Source of the DNA: Allium sativum
Taxonomy: Eukaryota > Streptophyta > Magnoliopsida > Asparagales > Amaryllidaceae
Assembly: GCA_030737875.1 (NCBI GenBank)
Contig: CM060921.1
Span: 400,374,192 to 400,438,191 of the forward strand
Reading direction: 5' to 3'
DNA: 64,000 bases
In this document: positions 47,701-58,486 of the stretch, piece by piece
How positions within the stretch are numbered: the first letter of the stretch is position 1
How the letters are laid out: each line of letters starts with the position of its first letter
Position numbers and translations under genes: made by a program
Notes under the pieces: model-generated
The model's input: only the letters and a program-made list of their open reading frames with translations
What the model was told of the DNA's origin: nothing
Database searches by the model: none

Positions 47701-48799
47701 CTCTTATATTCAAATTTCATTTTCCATTTCCATTCGAATTCTAATATTCAAATTCATCTCCAACCCCATTTGAATTCTAATATTCAAACTTATTTTTAAC
47801 ACCATTTGAATTTCTTCACTCAAATCCATCTGAATTCCCTTGAATCCAAATTCCATTTCAAAACCCCTTGGATTTTCTATTTTGAAATCCTATTTGAAAT
47901 TCTATTTCAAATTCTACTTTGAAAATCCTATTTCAAAGTTTATTTCAAATTCTATTTTGAAATTCTACATTTCAAATCTCTATTTGAATTTCTTTATTAA
48001 ATTCCCTGTTCAAATTTAATACTTGAATTTCTATTCAAATCTCTTTTCAAATTTCATGTTTGAATTCCATTCAAACCTCTATTCAATTTTCACATTTGAA
48101 TTCTTCTTTGAAATTCTATATTTCAAATTCTATTCAATTCTTCTTTGAAATTCTATATTTCAAAGTTTGTTTCTATTTGAATTCTTATATCCAATTTCTT
48201 TAAACAAGTCTCGACTTCAATTCCTTTTGAAATAGATATTTCTATTTTTCTTTGAAGATAGATTTCCCATTCAAATTTCACACTTGTATTTCTATTTCTG
48301 AATTTTCAAATGATAATTCTTTTCACTTCATTTATAACTTCGTTATAAAAGAATTATTTATAAACTTCGTTTAAAAAGAAACTACTTGTTTTATTCCCAT
48401 TTAAAATTCAAATTCTATTTAAAAATAGAATTTTTCCTTTTTAAATCTCCACTATCCTTTCATGATATTTTTAAATATCATTACTTAAGCCCAGTGATAT
48501 TTAAACACACAAAGCAACGAATTATTTATTTTTCTAACGCATCATATATAACAATATATATGCAACCAAATAACAAACAGATAATATATTTTTGAGGAAT
48601 CCAGTTGGATTCCTCCAACCTGTTTTTCCTGCATCCACAGATGTTAGCACATAAATAATACCCATTCTGCTTCGTGGCAGAATATCGCGGTATAGAAGGT
48701 CATCCACTAATCATAGCGTGGGGCGTATAGGGTAATCATCCGCTATGAAACTGCGGGCATCCGCTAATGAGACTGCGGGAATCCAACCAATCAATCAAC

Positions 48800-48834
<35 letters not shown>

Positions 48835-50493
48835 CCTACATAACTAATATATATATAAAACAACCATAAAATATTCACACAAGCAACAGACAATTATTTT
48901 TAATGAAATAAAAATAATTCTAAAGGTGAGTGAGATTTACTCACCGTGATTTCTTTTGCAGAATATCCAGTTAAAATTCCATATCGCCTCCTTTACGAAT
49001 TTACACAACATCTCGAATGACTTTATACCTACGATGATTTATTTTAATTTAACGATTTAACACTTTTTATTTAAATTACTATCCAGACGAATAAATAAAT
49101 TTTCTATATATTTTATCTAACGGTAATTTTAAACCTAATGAACATAAATAAACTAGGTAAAAATATATACCTTGTTACTTTTCGAATACTCGATTAAATC
49201 CATGAAGTAATTTCTGAGTATTTCCAAATTTACATCAGCCCAAAAACTGCGATTCCCATTTCGGCATTTTGTCGAACAACTCCCAGTCATTCTCTTTTCC
49301 CTTCACTGTATCACCTTATACTCATGGCCTTTACTCCCTGCTACCCGCCGTAAACCCACCCAGACACCACGTCGAACTCAAATAAACCCATCTTCACCCC
49401 CAAATTCACGCCTGGAACAAGAATCGAACTCCAGTTCTGCATCGCCCTCATGAAGCTTCACTGCGAATAACCCATCGCGATAACACCTCCCTTCCGTTCG
49501 CTAACTCCAGTTGCCCCTTCGAAACGCAAACCAAACCGACCTCGACTTCCGCGACATCATCATCGGCGATGCCCTAGTTTGAACTCTAAATCGCGATACT
49601 CCAATCAACGCCCTAAATCCAAGCGTCGCACCCCCTTAAATCCTCCTGTAAACAGTTGAACTCCTAGACCCAAATCGCGACTTCGACAGAACCCGTAACC
49701 CCTCCTGAAATCGCAAGCCCCTTCCCATCGTGCGAGCCTCATCAGTGTTCGATCTTGAGTTAAACTGATTTCAATTTCTTTCTTTTTTTTCTTACGGTGG
49801 AATCAGGGACTGGGAAAAAAAATGAAAAAGGGGAAACACGAATTGGTTTTGGTTTTTGAAGAATGGCCGATCGTGCGAAGGCTTAAGGTGGTTTATATAG
49901 ATGAAAAATGCAGACAAACCGTACGAGGCCATTTAAATCGTTGTTTTCCTTCATAGCGAAGGAGGAAGACAGTTTTGTTGGCTCGAGGAATTAGGCTGCG
50001 ATGTTATGTTTTAGGGTAGCAAAAATTAAAACGTAGGTCGGCTGATGTTTATTGTGATTTGAATTTAAATTTTCTTTAATTAAAAACTAAACTATATCGC
50101 GGTCCTTTAATTTAAAACCACGAACCACAGTTTCAGCAAAACAATTGATGTTCCCAACATTATTCACTATTCTGAATTCAACGAAACTGATTATACAATT
50201 TAATTTGAATGTAATATAAAATAACCATTTTAAATCAATATAATATAATTTAAATTTAAACAAATGAATTCTTCGATAATAAATTCTTATTTGTTATCGT
50301 TTAAATTCAAATAAAACTTTACATAATTCAACTTGACTCCATTTCAAATTTGATTACTTAAGATCCTCATATTACGATAGTTATATCGATAATTCAATAT
50401 AAAAATTGATCACATTATCAGCTCAATATTTTTTTAAAAAAAAAAATATTAAATATTCAAAATAAATCGACCAGAAAAATCTGGGTCGTTACA
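44772..50493 (-). repeat. E3 right LTR (5' LTR in element orientation)
   Basis: Nearly identical to 37662-43399. Counterparts: hairpin TTCGTTC / GAACGAA at 45973-45993, hairpin GAGGAATCC / GGATTCCTC at 48594-48615, TATA candidate at 49892-49899. The (AT)n run is shorter. Confidence 0.93.
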
Positions 50494-50498
50494 TATCA
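50494..50498. repeat. E3 target-site duplication, right copy
   Basis: TATCA, identical to 37657-37661. Confidence 0.9.
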
Positions 50499-51211
50499 GT
50501 ACAATATTCTTTTCCATTCACAGCTCCTACAACATCATTCGTTTATACATTCATTGAATCAATATACAGATTTTTTTTTCATATACACTGAGACATGTAC
50601 ATTCTCTGACTCTTCTGACTTCAGTCTTCAGTCTTCACTGCTCACTGTCAGTCCAGTCATCATCTTCATACCTGTCACATGAAACAGAAACACACAGTAC
50701 ACTGCAACAAGAGTAAAACTGAATACATGTGAATATAATTTTTTTTAAAAAAAAAATATTTATTTGCCTCAGATTTCTGGTGTGTTTCTCATCATTTTTC
50801 ATGACTTGATCTGATTAATCTGTGTCTAGACAAACAGTTTGTACATGTACAGGGACAGGAAATTTTCTAAATGGCTGCATATACACATGTGTATATATAT
50901 ACACGTGTGCACTGCCACGCCAATTTAGTGTGCAACTGAGGAGTAGCCACATGGAACTTCTCAACTCAGTGCACATGAAAACAAAGTCAACACATCTCAA
51001 AGTACAAAGCAAATATTCAAATGCCAAGCAACAAATACAAGTATAGTTTCAGAAATGACAACTAAGTGTTGAGGCAGCTCAACATCAATGGTCGAACCAT
51101 GGTCAAGCATGAAGACAGCTCAACGCAATTGGCCGAGCATAGATTAACTCAATGCAACATAAAGTCAAAACAGCAAGCATAATATGGCATGATTCAGTGG
51201 TGTACAACATG
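50499..51211. other. Unassigned DNA between E3 and the copia element
   Basis: No gene seen. Contains ACACATGTGTATATATATAC (50883-50902), an inverted-repeat-like word, and recurring CAACTCA / AAGCATG words that continue beyond the copia element after 61484, showing that the copia element landed in this DNA. Confidence 0.5.
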
Positions 51212-51216
51212 TAATG
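51212..51216. repeat. Copia element target-site duplication, left copy
   Basis: TAATG, identical to 61479-61483. Confidence 0.92.
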
Positions 51217-51451
51217 TGAAAGGGTCGGGTGTGTGTACGCGACTTGTGCAGGATCTATAATATGGCTATGCGGAATATGATAACAAACTTTAAATGCAGT
51301 AAAGTAAAGTAAAGTAGAGTAACGACACCAGGATTTTTATACTGGTTCGGACCTCCAGTCCTACGTCCAGTCCCGAAGCTCCTCTTCGGCTTTTCACTAA
51401 ACAACACCCTCGCTTCACCCGGAGGAACAGGTTCACAACTACTTGATTTAC

Positions 51452-51592
51452 GGGCTACAAGTTTACCCACTTGATTTCACGGGCTACAAGCTTACCCACT
51501 TGATTTCACGGGCCACAAGCTTACCCACTTGATTTCACGGGCTACAAGCTTACCCACTTGATTTCACGGGCTACAAGCTTACCCACACAGGA
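51452..51592. repeat. 29-bp minisatellite in the copia left LTR
   Basis: About five units of GGGCTACAAGCTTACCCACT plus TGATTTCAC. The right LTR (about 60541-60704) has one unit more, accounting for its extra 29 bp. Confidence 0.9.
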
Positions 51593-52003
51593 CAATTACA
51601 AGAGTTTGACTTCTGACTGTGTTCTTCTTTCAACACTGATTAGCCAACGATTGAGTACACCCTTCCTATAATCTTATCCTCAAATGAAATTTGATGTTTA
51701 GAAAGATTAGGAAGTATATTATCGAATTGAATCACAAGTGTATGAAATATGCTTGGAGATTCAACCGATAAAATGAATGCTTTTTGAGTTCTTTTTGAAC
51801 GAGAAGAATATTGCAAGATAGATCAGAAAATAGAGAGAAATTTCGGTAATTTGGATGATTGTAAAATCATGTATTTGTAGAGATCGAGAGGTTGCAAATG
51901 TTGGTGAAAAGATGCATCTAAAAGGAGTTATTATTCATGAAGAAAAATGGATGCAACTCTTGAAGAAAGAAGATGACTTTTCAATATAACGGTCAAAATT
52001 CAA

Positions 52004-52159
52004 AAACCTGTTGACCTATAGAATTTTATAGGTCGACATGTTTTTAGCCGTTGGAATTCAAAAACCTGTTGACCTATAAAATTTTGTAGGTCGACCTATT
52101 TTTGACCGTTACAATTTAAAAACCTGTTGACCTATAAAAAATTGTAGGTCGACATGTTT
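52004..52159. repeat. Three 58-bp repeats of a GTTGAC-N16-GTCGAC palindrome in the LTR
   Basis: GTTGAC starts at 52010, 52068 and 52126; GTCGAC at 52032, 52090 and 52148, so each pair is exactly 22 bp apart and the pairs repeat every 58 bp. Around each pair ACCTGTTGACCTATA pairs with TATAGGTCGACATGT-like sequence to form a hairpin. The right LTR repeats this (61129/61151, 61187/61209 and onward). Confidence 0.85.
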
Positions 52160-52359
52160 TCGGTCATATGCATAAAAAATGTCTTCATGAGTAGTATTTT
52201 CAAACAATTAGAAGTATGATTATTTGAGGATAGATTTTAACATTTTATAACTCTAAATAATCAACTTCTAACCTATGAAGTCATCTTGTCTTCTTTTTGT
52301 CGATGTAGAAGCTTCTTCTTGTCATAAATCAAAATAACCATCGACGCTTCGACTCAACA

Positions 52360-52373
52360 TTCTCCCCCTTTTT
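52360..52373 (-). promoter_or_regulatory. Copia main polypurine tract
   Basis: The minus strand reads AAAAAGGGGGAGAA directly before TGTTGAGTCG. Confidence 0.9.
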
Positions 52374-52419
52374 GATTGATGACAACCTGGCATAATAAAG
52401 GTATTGTTCCTTGTATATT

Positions 52420-52495
52420 GCTCCCCCTGTATATATGCTCCCCCTGAATTATATAATCTGCATAGCACTTGTTAGTAACATTTTCTCCCCCTTTG
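52420..52495 (-). promoter_or_regulatory. Additional polypurine tracts
   Basis: Minus-strand CAGGGGGAGC (52420-52429 and 52436-52445) and AAAGGGGGAGAAAA (52481-52494). Multiple tracts of this kind are a known Sirevirus signature. Confidence 0.75.
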
Positions 52496-52689
52496 TCATC
52501 GACAAAAAGGGTTTTCATAACAATGCATAAGAAAACAATAATTCACAGAGATACCATACTGCTAAAAATTCATAGAATATTGTACGAGTTACAAGTCAAA
52601 CCAAACGAGCACAAGGAGATAGTATAGTTAATAGAAAACAAATGAAATAGAAGTTCATAGATCAAAGCGTAAGAAATGATGCGTAGAGA

Positions 52690-54045
52690 CTATTGTGGTG
52701 ATTGTGGAGGCCAATCAGAATCACTATCTTCTCCTTCGTCCTTGTTACCTTCCTCCTCTCGTTCCTCATCAGCACTGTTACTATCATTGTCATGAGTTCC
52801 CTCCTCAATGTGTGACATTCCACGACCTAGCATGTGTTGAGTACTTGCTCCCGAACTCGTACCTTCTTCAGAAGAAGACCATGTAAATGTAGGTGGCATC
52901 GGACGTTTACCTGGGTCTTGAGCAAGTGGTGCGGAGGTCGAAGCACAAGAGATGGCTTCCCAAATCGTCCCAAAGAAAGATTTCAATTTATTGAACCGCT
53001 TATCTAGTTTAGAATCTAAGCGGTCGAGTTTATTATCGGTTCTTTTAAGCCTAGCTTCAAGTAAGAACTGATTTCTGGCGATTTGCTCAAGTGTATCCTT
53101 AGTAGAAGAAGTAGGAGGCGGAATCACAACATCTTCAGGCCTATGAGTAGGAACTTGAGAAGTAGAAGTTTGTGGAGGTGGAGGTGGTCCTTGTTCGACA
53201 TATTGTTCAAAAGGAATAATATTCAAATATGGAATTGGAAGCTTCATCCTCTTTTTAGAAGCTTTATCAATACATTTTGGTATTGATATTCTTGATGGAG
53301 GAGATCTTATGCCACATTCCATGAGGCAACGCATAATATACTCGTTATAAAACAAGTGAGGCCTTGAGCGTTTATTAACCATCAAAATCTCGTCAAATAT
53401 CATCGCAACCCAATTCACTCTGATATTTGCTTAAATGGCATATAGTGCCTTAAAGTTTTCTTTGTATACCGCATCAAAATTTCCTGTTCTAGGAAGAAGA
53501 GAATGTGTGGTACAAAGGTGTAGAACTATAGCGGATGGTCTTAGATTAATACCTTTAGTACTTGACTTATGGTCTTCAATAAAAAGGTGACTATATTTAT
53601 CACGAATATGAATAGGGCAGAACTCACTAGTAAATTGAATTCCATCATTGTAGGTTCGAAGAATTTCTGCCATTCGATCTTTGGAGAGAAAGATGTGTTG
53701 GCCACACACCACTAACCATAAGCAATTATCAGAATTTTGAGGCTTAAATTTGTCTAAATTGAGATTAGCATAGAATAATTTTATCAAAATATGGCTTATC
53801 TCAACATGATTGTCTTCAAAATTTAGAAGAGACTCTATACCCGCTCTGTTTGATAGATCACTAACGTCGTAGAGGACGAAATCAGAGAATTTGAGAAAGG
53901 ATCCGTGGTGAATTGTATAGTCTTTCATCTTGTTCCATCTCTTCACCGCAAGAGGATCCATTAGCCATTGTTTGATTTGAGTATCAATAGGTTGAACAGG
54001 AGTTTGAGAAGATGATGTTTTGGACTTCTTTTGCTTTGGGGCCAT
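52690..54045 (-). pseudogene. Sirevirus-type ORF downstream of pol (plant-transposon-protein-like), one stop
   Basis: Starts MAPKQKKSKTSSSQTP at 54045 and runs in one frame to 52690, broken only by a TAA at 53431-53433. Without that stop the protein would be about 450 residues. The N-terminal half has a globular region (LMDPLAVKRW, INLRPSAIVLHLCTTHSLLP) that resembles the putative plant transposon protein family. The second half has a proline stretch, a heptad-rich coiled-coil-like region (RLKRTDNKLDRLDSKLDKRFNKL) and a very acidic C-terminus ending near SDSDWPPQSPQ. No signal peptide or clear membrane segment is seen, so an envelope role is not supported. It is the position of the extra ORF in SIRE1-like elements; its function is unknown. 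Confidence 0.7.
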
Positions 54046-54198
54046 TGATTCCTTTTGGAAGATTGATTAAAGAATTTTTGAAGAAGGGTTTTTAACAAGG
54101 AAGACAATGAGGAAAAAAAATGACCTTTGGTGAATGGATATAAGATTTAAAAGGAAAGGACGTGTTGATTGGTGAAAAATCAAACATCAGCGAAACCG

Positions 54199-54521
54199 GT
54201 CGACAGATAATCCTAGGCCGGTCGACCGTGAAATGTTCTGAAAAAAATAGACAATTTTTTGTTCTGGCCGGTCGACAGGTATTATAGGTTCGGTCGACTG
54301 TTAAAAGTTCTGGAAATATTGATGTATATGTTTTTAAACAAACCGGTCGACATGTTGGAGTCGGACGGTCGACAAAAAAAATTAAGCTTGAAAAAGAACT
54401 TAATTTTGAACTATGGCGGTCGACAGGGGTTTATAGACCGGTCGACAGATCTAAGTTCTGGTTGCTATGTTTAGGCTAAAAATGCCTTGATCGGTCGACA
54501 GGATGATTATGATCGGTCGAC
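54199..54521. repeat. Five GTCGAC doublets, each with exact 22-bp spacing
   Basis: GTCGAC starts at 54199/54221, 54271/54293, 54346/54368, 54419/54441 and 54494/54516. Every pair is 22 bp apart and pairs repeat every 72-75 bp. Most copies read CGGTCGACAG, as direct repeats. The array is non-coding, between the post-pol ORF and the 148-codon ORF, upstream of the former on the minus strand. Confidence 0.9.
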
Positions 54522-54679
54522 AGGTGCTAGAAAATTTTGTTTTTCTGGTTTTGAGAAATATATATATATATATATATATATTAAAACAAATTTTTATTCA
54601 ACAACAAGATTTCAAAACAAAAGATTCTTGAAAGACAAAATACAAATTTATTTTCAATGAAAAGTTTAAACGATATAAA

Positions 54680-55126
54680 TTATCTCCTTGGCTCCCATGC
54701 ATTCTTCGGTTCCCAAGGATTGAACCGTCCACTAGCTCCTTCATTGTTTTGATAATTTCTATCCCATGAGTTCGGAGTTCGTGAAGACGATGGTATTGGA
54801 ACTGGCTCATGAACATTATGTCGGTCAGAGCCACAGAAGAGAGTAGCTAACCGTTCGAGGTAAGTCAAACGAGAAGTCGTCAGTTTCTGCTCGTAAAACA
54901 TTTGATGTTGATAGTAGTGCATTTCGTCTATCTTTTCTTTAGTACGGGGAGAACAAAACAACACCTTCTTGCTTCTCTTAGGAGTAGGCGTAGTTCCTAG
55001 AGTACGAGAAGGTGGATGATAACCAGGTGGATGCTCTGGTGTTTTTGGGGAGTTATATTCAGTCGGTTCGGAACTTGTAATCGAAATGTGTGAATTTTCA
55101 GCACATTTTTCACAAATATGAGCCAT
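54680..55126 (-). CDS. Small extra ORF of the copia element, unknown function
   Basis: 148 codons starting MAHICEKCAENSH, between the RNase H end (55353) and the GTCGAC array, on the element strand. The protein is hydrophilic, rich in Pro, Ser and Thr, with TPKRSKKVLF basic and NSWDRNYQNN polar stretches and a C-terminal NPWEPKNAWEPRR repeat (WEP twice). The CEKC pair near the start could bind metal, but no known domain is recognised. It is intact, unlike its neighbours. It could also be read as a small accessory gene of the element; no function is claimed. Confidence 0.55.
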   Translation of the reverse strand: MAHICEKCAENSHISITSSEPTEYNSPKTPEHPPGYHPPSRTLGTTPTPKRSKKVLFCSPRTKEKIDEMHYYQHQMFYEQKLTTSRLTYLERLATLFCGSDRHNVHEPVPIPSSSRTPNSWDRNYQNNEGASGRFNPWEPKNAWEPRR

Positions 55127-55352
55127 ATATTTTTAAAAAAATATGAATGAATAAAATTGAGGTAATGTTTTCAGAACGCACTCAAATATGATATATATAG
55201 AGAAATATTTCTATTTATAGAATATGAATTTCACCATAGTTCTTTTCACCGTAGAAATTTTCTCTACTATGTATAGTTAATATTAAAATATTTAAAATGT
55301 TAGTTTCTGTAGATGAACTCTTTTAAGTTATATATATATATATATATATCCT

Positions 55353-58300
55353 TTAATTTTCGAGTTCACTTTTAGATACTAAACCTAGCTCTCTACGCAA
55401 CTTAATGAAACATGATTCTTGTAGAGGCTTTGTAAAAATATCTGCTAGTTGATTTTCCGTGTTGACATATTCAAGAGTTATATTTCCCTTTTCAATGTTA
55501 ACTCGTAGAAAATGATGACGAATGTCAATGTGCTTAGTCCGAGAGTGATTAACTGGGTTTTTGGACAAATTTATCGCACTAGTGTTATCGCAATATATAA
55601 TAGAATTCGATAAATTTATACCGAAGTCTTTAAGTGTTTGTTGCATATATATAATCTGTGTACATGCCAAAGCTGCTGAAATATACTCTGCCTCACATGT
55701 CAATAGTGAAACACAATTTTGTTTCTTACTAAACCAAGAGACAAGTGATTTTCCAATGAAATGGCATGTACCACTTGTACTCTTTCTATCCGTTCGTGAT
55801 CCTCCGAAATCAGCATCACTATATGACACTAATTCGAATGCACATTCCTTAGGATAGAAAAGACCGAAATCTTTGGTGTTATTAAGATATCGAATAATTC
55901 GTTTCACTGCTCGCAAATGCGATTCCTTAGGATTAGCTTGAAAACGTGCACACAAACAAACACTCATCATAATGTCAGGACGACTAGCTGTTAAATATAG
56001 GAGAGAACCTATCATACTTCGATATGTCTTTTGGTCTACACTTTTTCCATTTTCATCCTTTTCAATATGACTAGTTGTACTCATCGGAGTTGATTTTCCG
56101 GAAGTATTTTCAAGTCCAAATCTTTTAATAAGATTTTCACAATATTTTTCTTGATTTATAAAAATACCATTCGGAAGTTGTTTAATTTGAAGACCAAGAA
56201 AGTATGATAACTCTCCCATGTGTGACATTTCAAATTCTTTGGTCATGACATCTGCAAATTCTTTACAGAGTCTCTCGTTTGTTGAACCAAAGATTATGTC
56301 ATCCACATATATCTGAACAATAAGTATATCTTTGTGCGATTGTTTAATAAATAATGTTTGATCAACCTTTCCTATTTGAAATCCAGATTTGATAAGATGA
56401 CTTCGTAGTCGTTCATACCAGGCACGTGGTGCTTGTTTTTAACCGTACAAAGCCTTTTTGAGCTTGAAAACATGATCTGGATATTTTTCATGTTTAAATA
56501 ATGGTGGTTGTTCAACATATACTTTTTCTTTTATAAACCCATTTAGGAATGCACTCTTGACATCCATTTGATATAATTTAAAATTATGGTGACAAGCAAA
56601 AGATAAAAGTATTCGAATTGCTTCTAGTCTAGCAACAGGTGCAAAAGTTTCTTCACAATCGATACCCTCTTCTTGATTATATCCTTGTGCTACTAACCGC
56701 GCTTTGTTACGAGTTATGTTTCCTTGTTCATCAGCATTGTTTTTGTAAACCCATTTAGTTCCGATAACTGATTGATCGGTTGGCCTTGGAACAAGTTCCC
56801 ATACATCATTGCGTTCGAACTGATTTAGTTCTTCTTGCATAGCAATGATCCAATATTCATCAGTAGCAGCTTCTTTAGGATTCTTAGGTTCGATATTTGA
56901 AATAAATGCAACATGTCCCATTTGGTTAAGTTGACTTCTAGTTCTTATTTGAGACGATATTTCTCCAATTATATTTTGAACTGGATGATCTCTTAAAATT
57001 CTTGTTGGAGAACGTATTCTTGGTGGAGATCTTGGCTCTTCTTGTTGAATATTGTTATCAATTATTTCTGAGTCAGAATCTATATTTGTGACACTATTAT
57101 TTTCTGAGATAATATTTTCGTCCTCATCATCAAAAATATTTTGATGTTTATAATATTCATCGAATGATATATGAAGTGATTCTTCAATATTTTTAGTTCT
57201 TTTATTATATACACGATATGCCTTGCTTCGATCCGAATAACCAACAACTATTCCTTAATCAGCTTTTGAATCGAATTTACCAAAGTGATCTTTCGTGTTT
57301 AGAATAAAGCATATTGAACCAAAAACCTTGAAGTATGAGATATTCGGTTTTCTTTGATTAAATAGCTCATATGATGTATTTTTAGTCAGAGGTCGAATAG
57401 ACACACGATTCAGAACATAACATGCAGTTGCAACAGCTTCTGCCCAGAAATGTTTTGGTAAAGTGCTTCCATTCAATAATGTTCTTGCACATTCTTGTAA
57501 TGTTCGATTTTTCCGTTATACAACTCCATTTTGTTGTGGAGTTCTAGGAAACGAAAAATTATGATTGATACCTTTTGTTGTACAAAAATGTTCAAAATCA
57601 TTATTTTCGAATTCTCCGCCATGATCACTTCTTATATTCTTGACTTTAAGTCCCTTCGATTTCTGAATACGTTTGACGAAAGATTTGAATTTTTCAAAAG
57701 TCTCACTTTTATTTTTCAAGAAAATAGTCCAAGTGAATCGAGAGTAGTCATCAACAATTACAAACACATATCTACTATGATTTATGGATTGTATTTGAGT
57801 AGGTCCAAATAAATCCAAATGTAATAGTTCAAGTGGTTGTAATGTTGAGATAACCTTCTTAGATTTAAACGATGACTTGGTTAATTTTCCGATTTGGCAT
57901 GCATCACAAAGATTGTCAACTTTGAAACTAAGTTTCGGTAGACCTTTGACTAGATTATTTTTAGCTAGCTTGTCAATAGTTTTAAAGTTTATATGACAAA
58001 AACGTTTGTGCCATATCCATGGATCATTATCATTAGTGATAAGAAACATATCTGAATTATGATTAATATTCATATTCAGAATATATATGTTTCTGTCTCT
58101 ATATCCTTCAAAAACTAACTTTTGATCTTTGTCCAGTATACTACATTTATTGTTTGAGAAAGAAATCGTAAACCCTTTGTCACATAATTGGCTTATACTA
58201 AGTAAGTTATGTTTTAGATTTTTAACTAGCATGATATTTGTAATAAGAGGTAAATTAGATGTACCGTAATTGCTCGCATCGCCTTTTCCGATGATAAAGC

Positions 58301-58425
58301 CTTTCGAATTATCTCCAAATGTGACTGAACCTCCATCAAAATATGTAATATTCGTCAATATGCTCTTGTCTCCAGTCATATGCTTTGAGCAACCACTGTC
58401 CAAAATCCATTTTCCTCTTTTCTTT
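55353..58425 (-). pseudogene. Copia pol: protease-integrase-reverse transcriptase-RNase H, broken
   Basis: One frame runs from about 58410 to 55353. Protease motif DSGCSKHMTGD (about 58400); GAG-pre-integrase zinc region with HKRFCHINF and CDACQIGK (about 57890-58015); integrase core LDLFGP, VDDYSRF and SDHGGEF (57610-57830) with PRTPQQNG; then FWAEAVATACYVLNR. Reverse transcriptase: [36 protein letters not shown], and the catalytic YVDD just above 56300. RNase H: SYSDADFGG, EAEYISA, CDNTSAI, HIDIRHHFLR. In-frame TAA stops are at 57516-57518, 57255-57257 and 56439-56441. The frame differs from that of gag; just upstream of the protease a VGPTKEKRK reading lies one base out of phase beside an AAAA run at about 58410-58413, consistent with a one-base insertion. 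Integrase, polymerase and RNase H active-site motifs are otherwise preserved. Confidence 0.92.
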
Positions 58426-58486
58426 AGTGGGACCTACAAAAATAATATTAAGTTCATGGTACCCACTTTTTATAGGGTCCTAAGAG

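Larger units (their letters stand above)
37662..50493 (-). mobile_element. E3: complete non-autonomous giant-LTR retrotransposon (LARD-like)
   Basis: 12.8 kb: left LTR 37662-43399 (5738 bp), internal 43400-44771 (1372 bp), right LTR 44772-50493 (5722 bp), flanked by a perfect TATCA duplication. On the minus strand the primer site is at 44758-44769 and the polypurine tract at 43400-43413. No retroelement protein frame exists. The LTRs differ at only a small number of positions plus an (AT)n length change, so insertion is recent. The LTR ends TGTAAAGACCCG and GGGTCGTTACA resemble those of E2. Confidence 0.95.
51217..52359 (-). repeat. Copia left LTR (3' LTR in element orientation)
   Basis: TGAAAGGGTCGGG ... 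CGACTCAACA. Contains the 29-bp minisatellite (about 51452-51592), three palindromes at 52001-52160, and a TATA position that reads TACAAATA on the minus strand (51872-51879) where the other LTR has TATAAATA. Confidence 0.93.

Noticed and set aside
51333..51352. CCAGTATAAAAATCC on the minus strand as the copia promoter TATA
   Set aside because: It lies close to the end of the LTR (U5 side); the TATAAATA at 60991-60998 is better placed. Kept only as a weak alternative.
52690..54045. Calling the post-pol ORF an envelope gene
   Set aside because: No signal peptide or convincing membrane anchor is visible; it is coiled-coil and acidic instead.
54199..54521. Regularly spaced GTCGAC repeats as a CRISPR-like array
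   Set aside because: Repeats are only 6-10 bp, occur in pairs inside a plant retrotransposon, and there are no cas genes.
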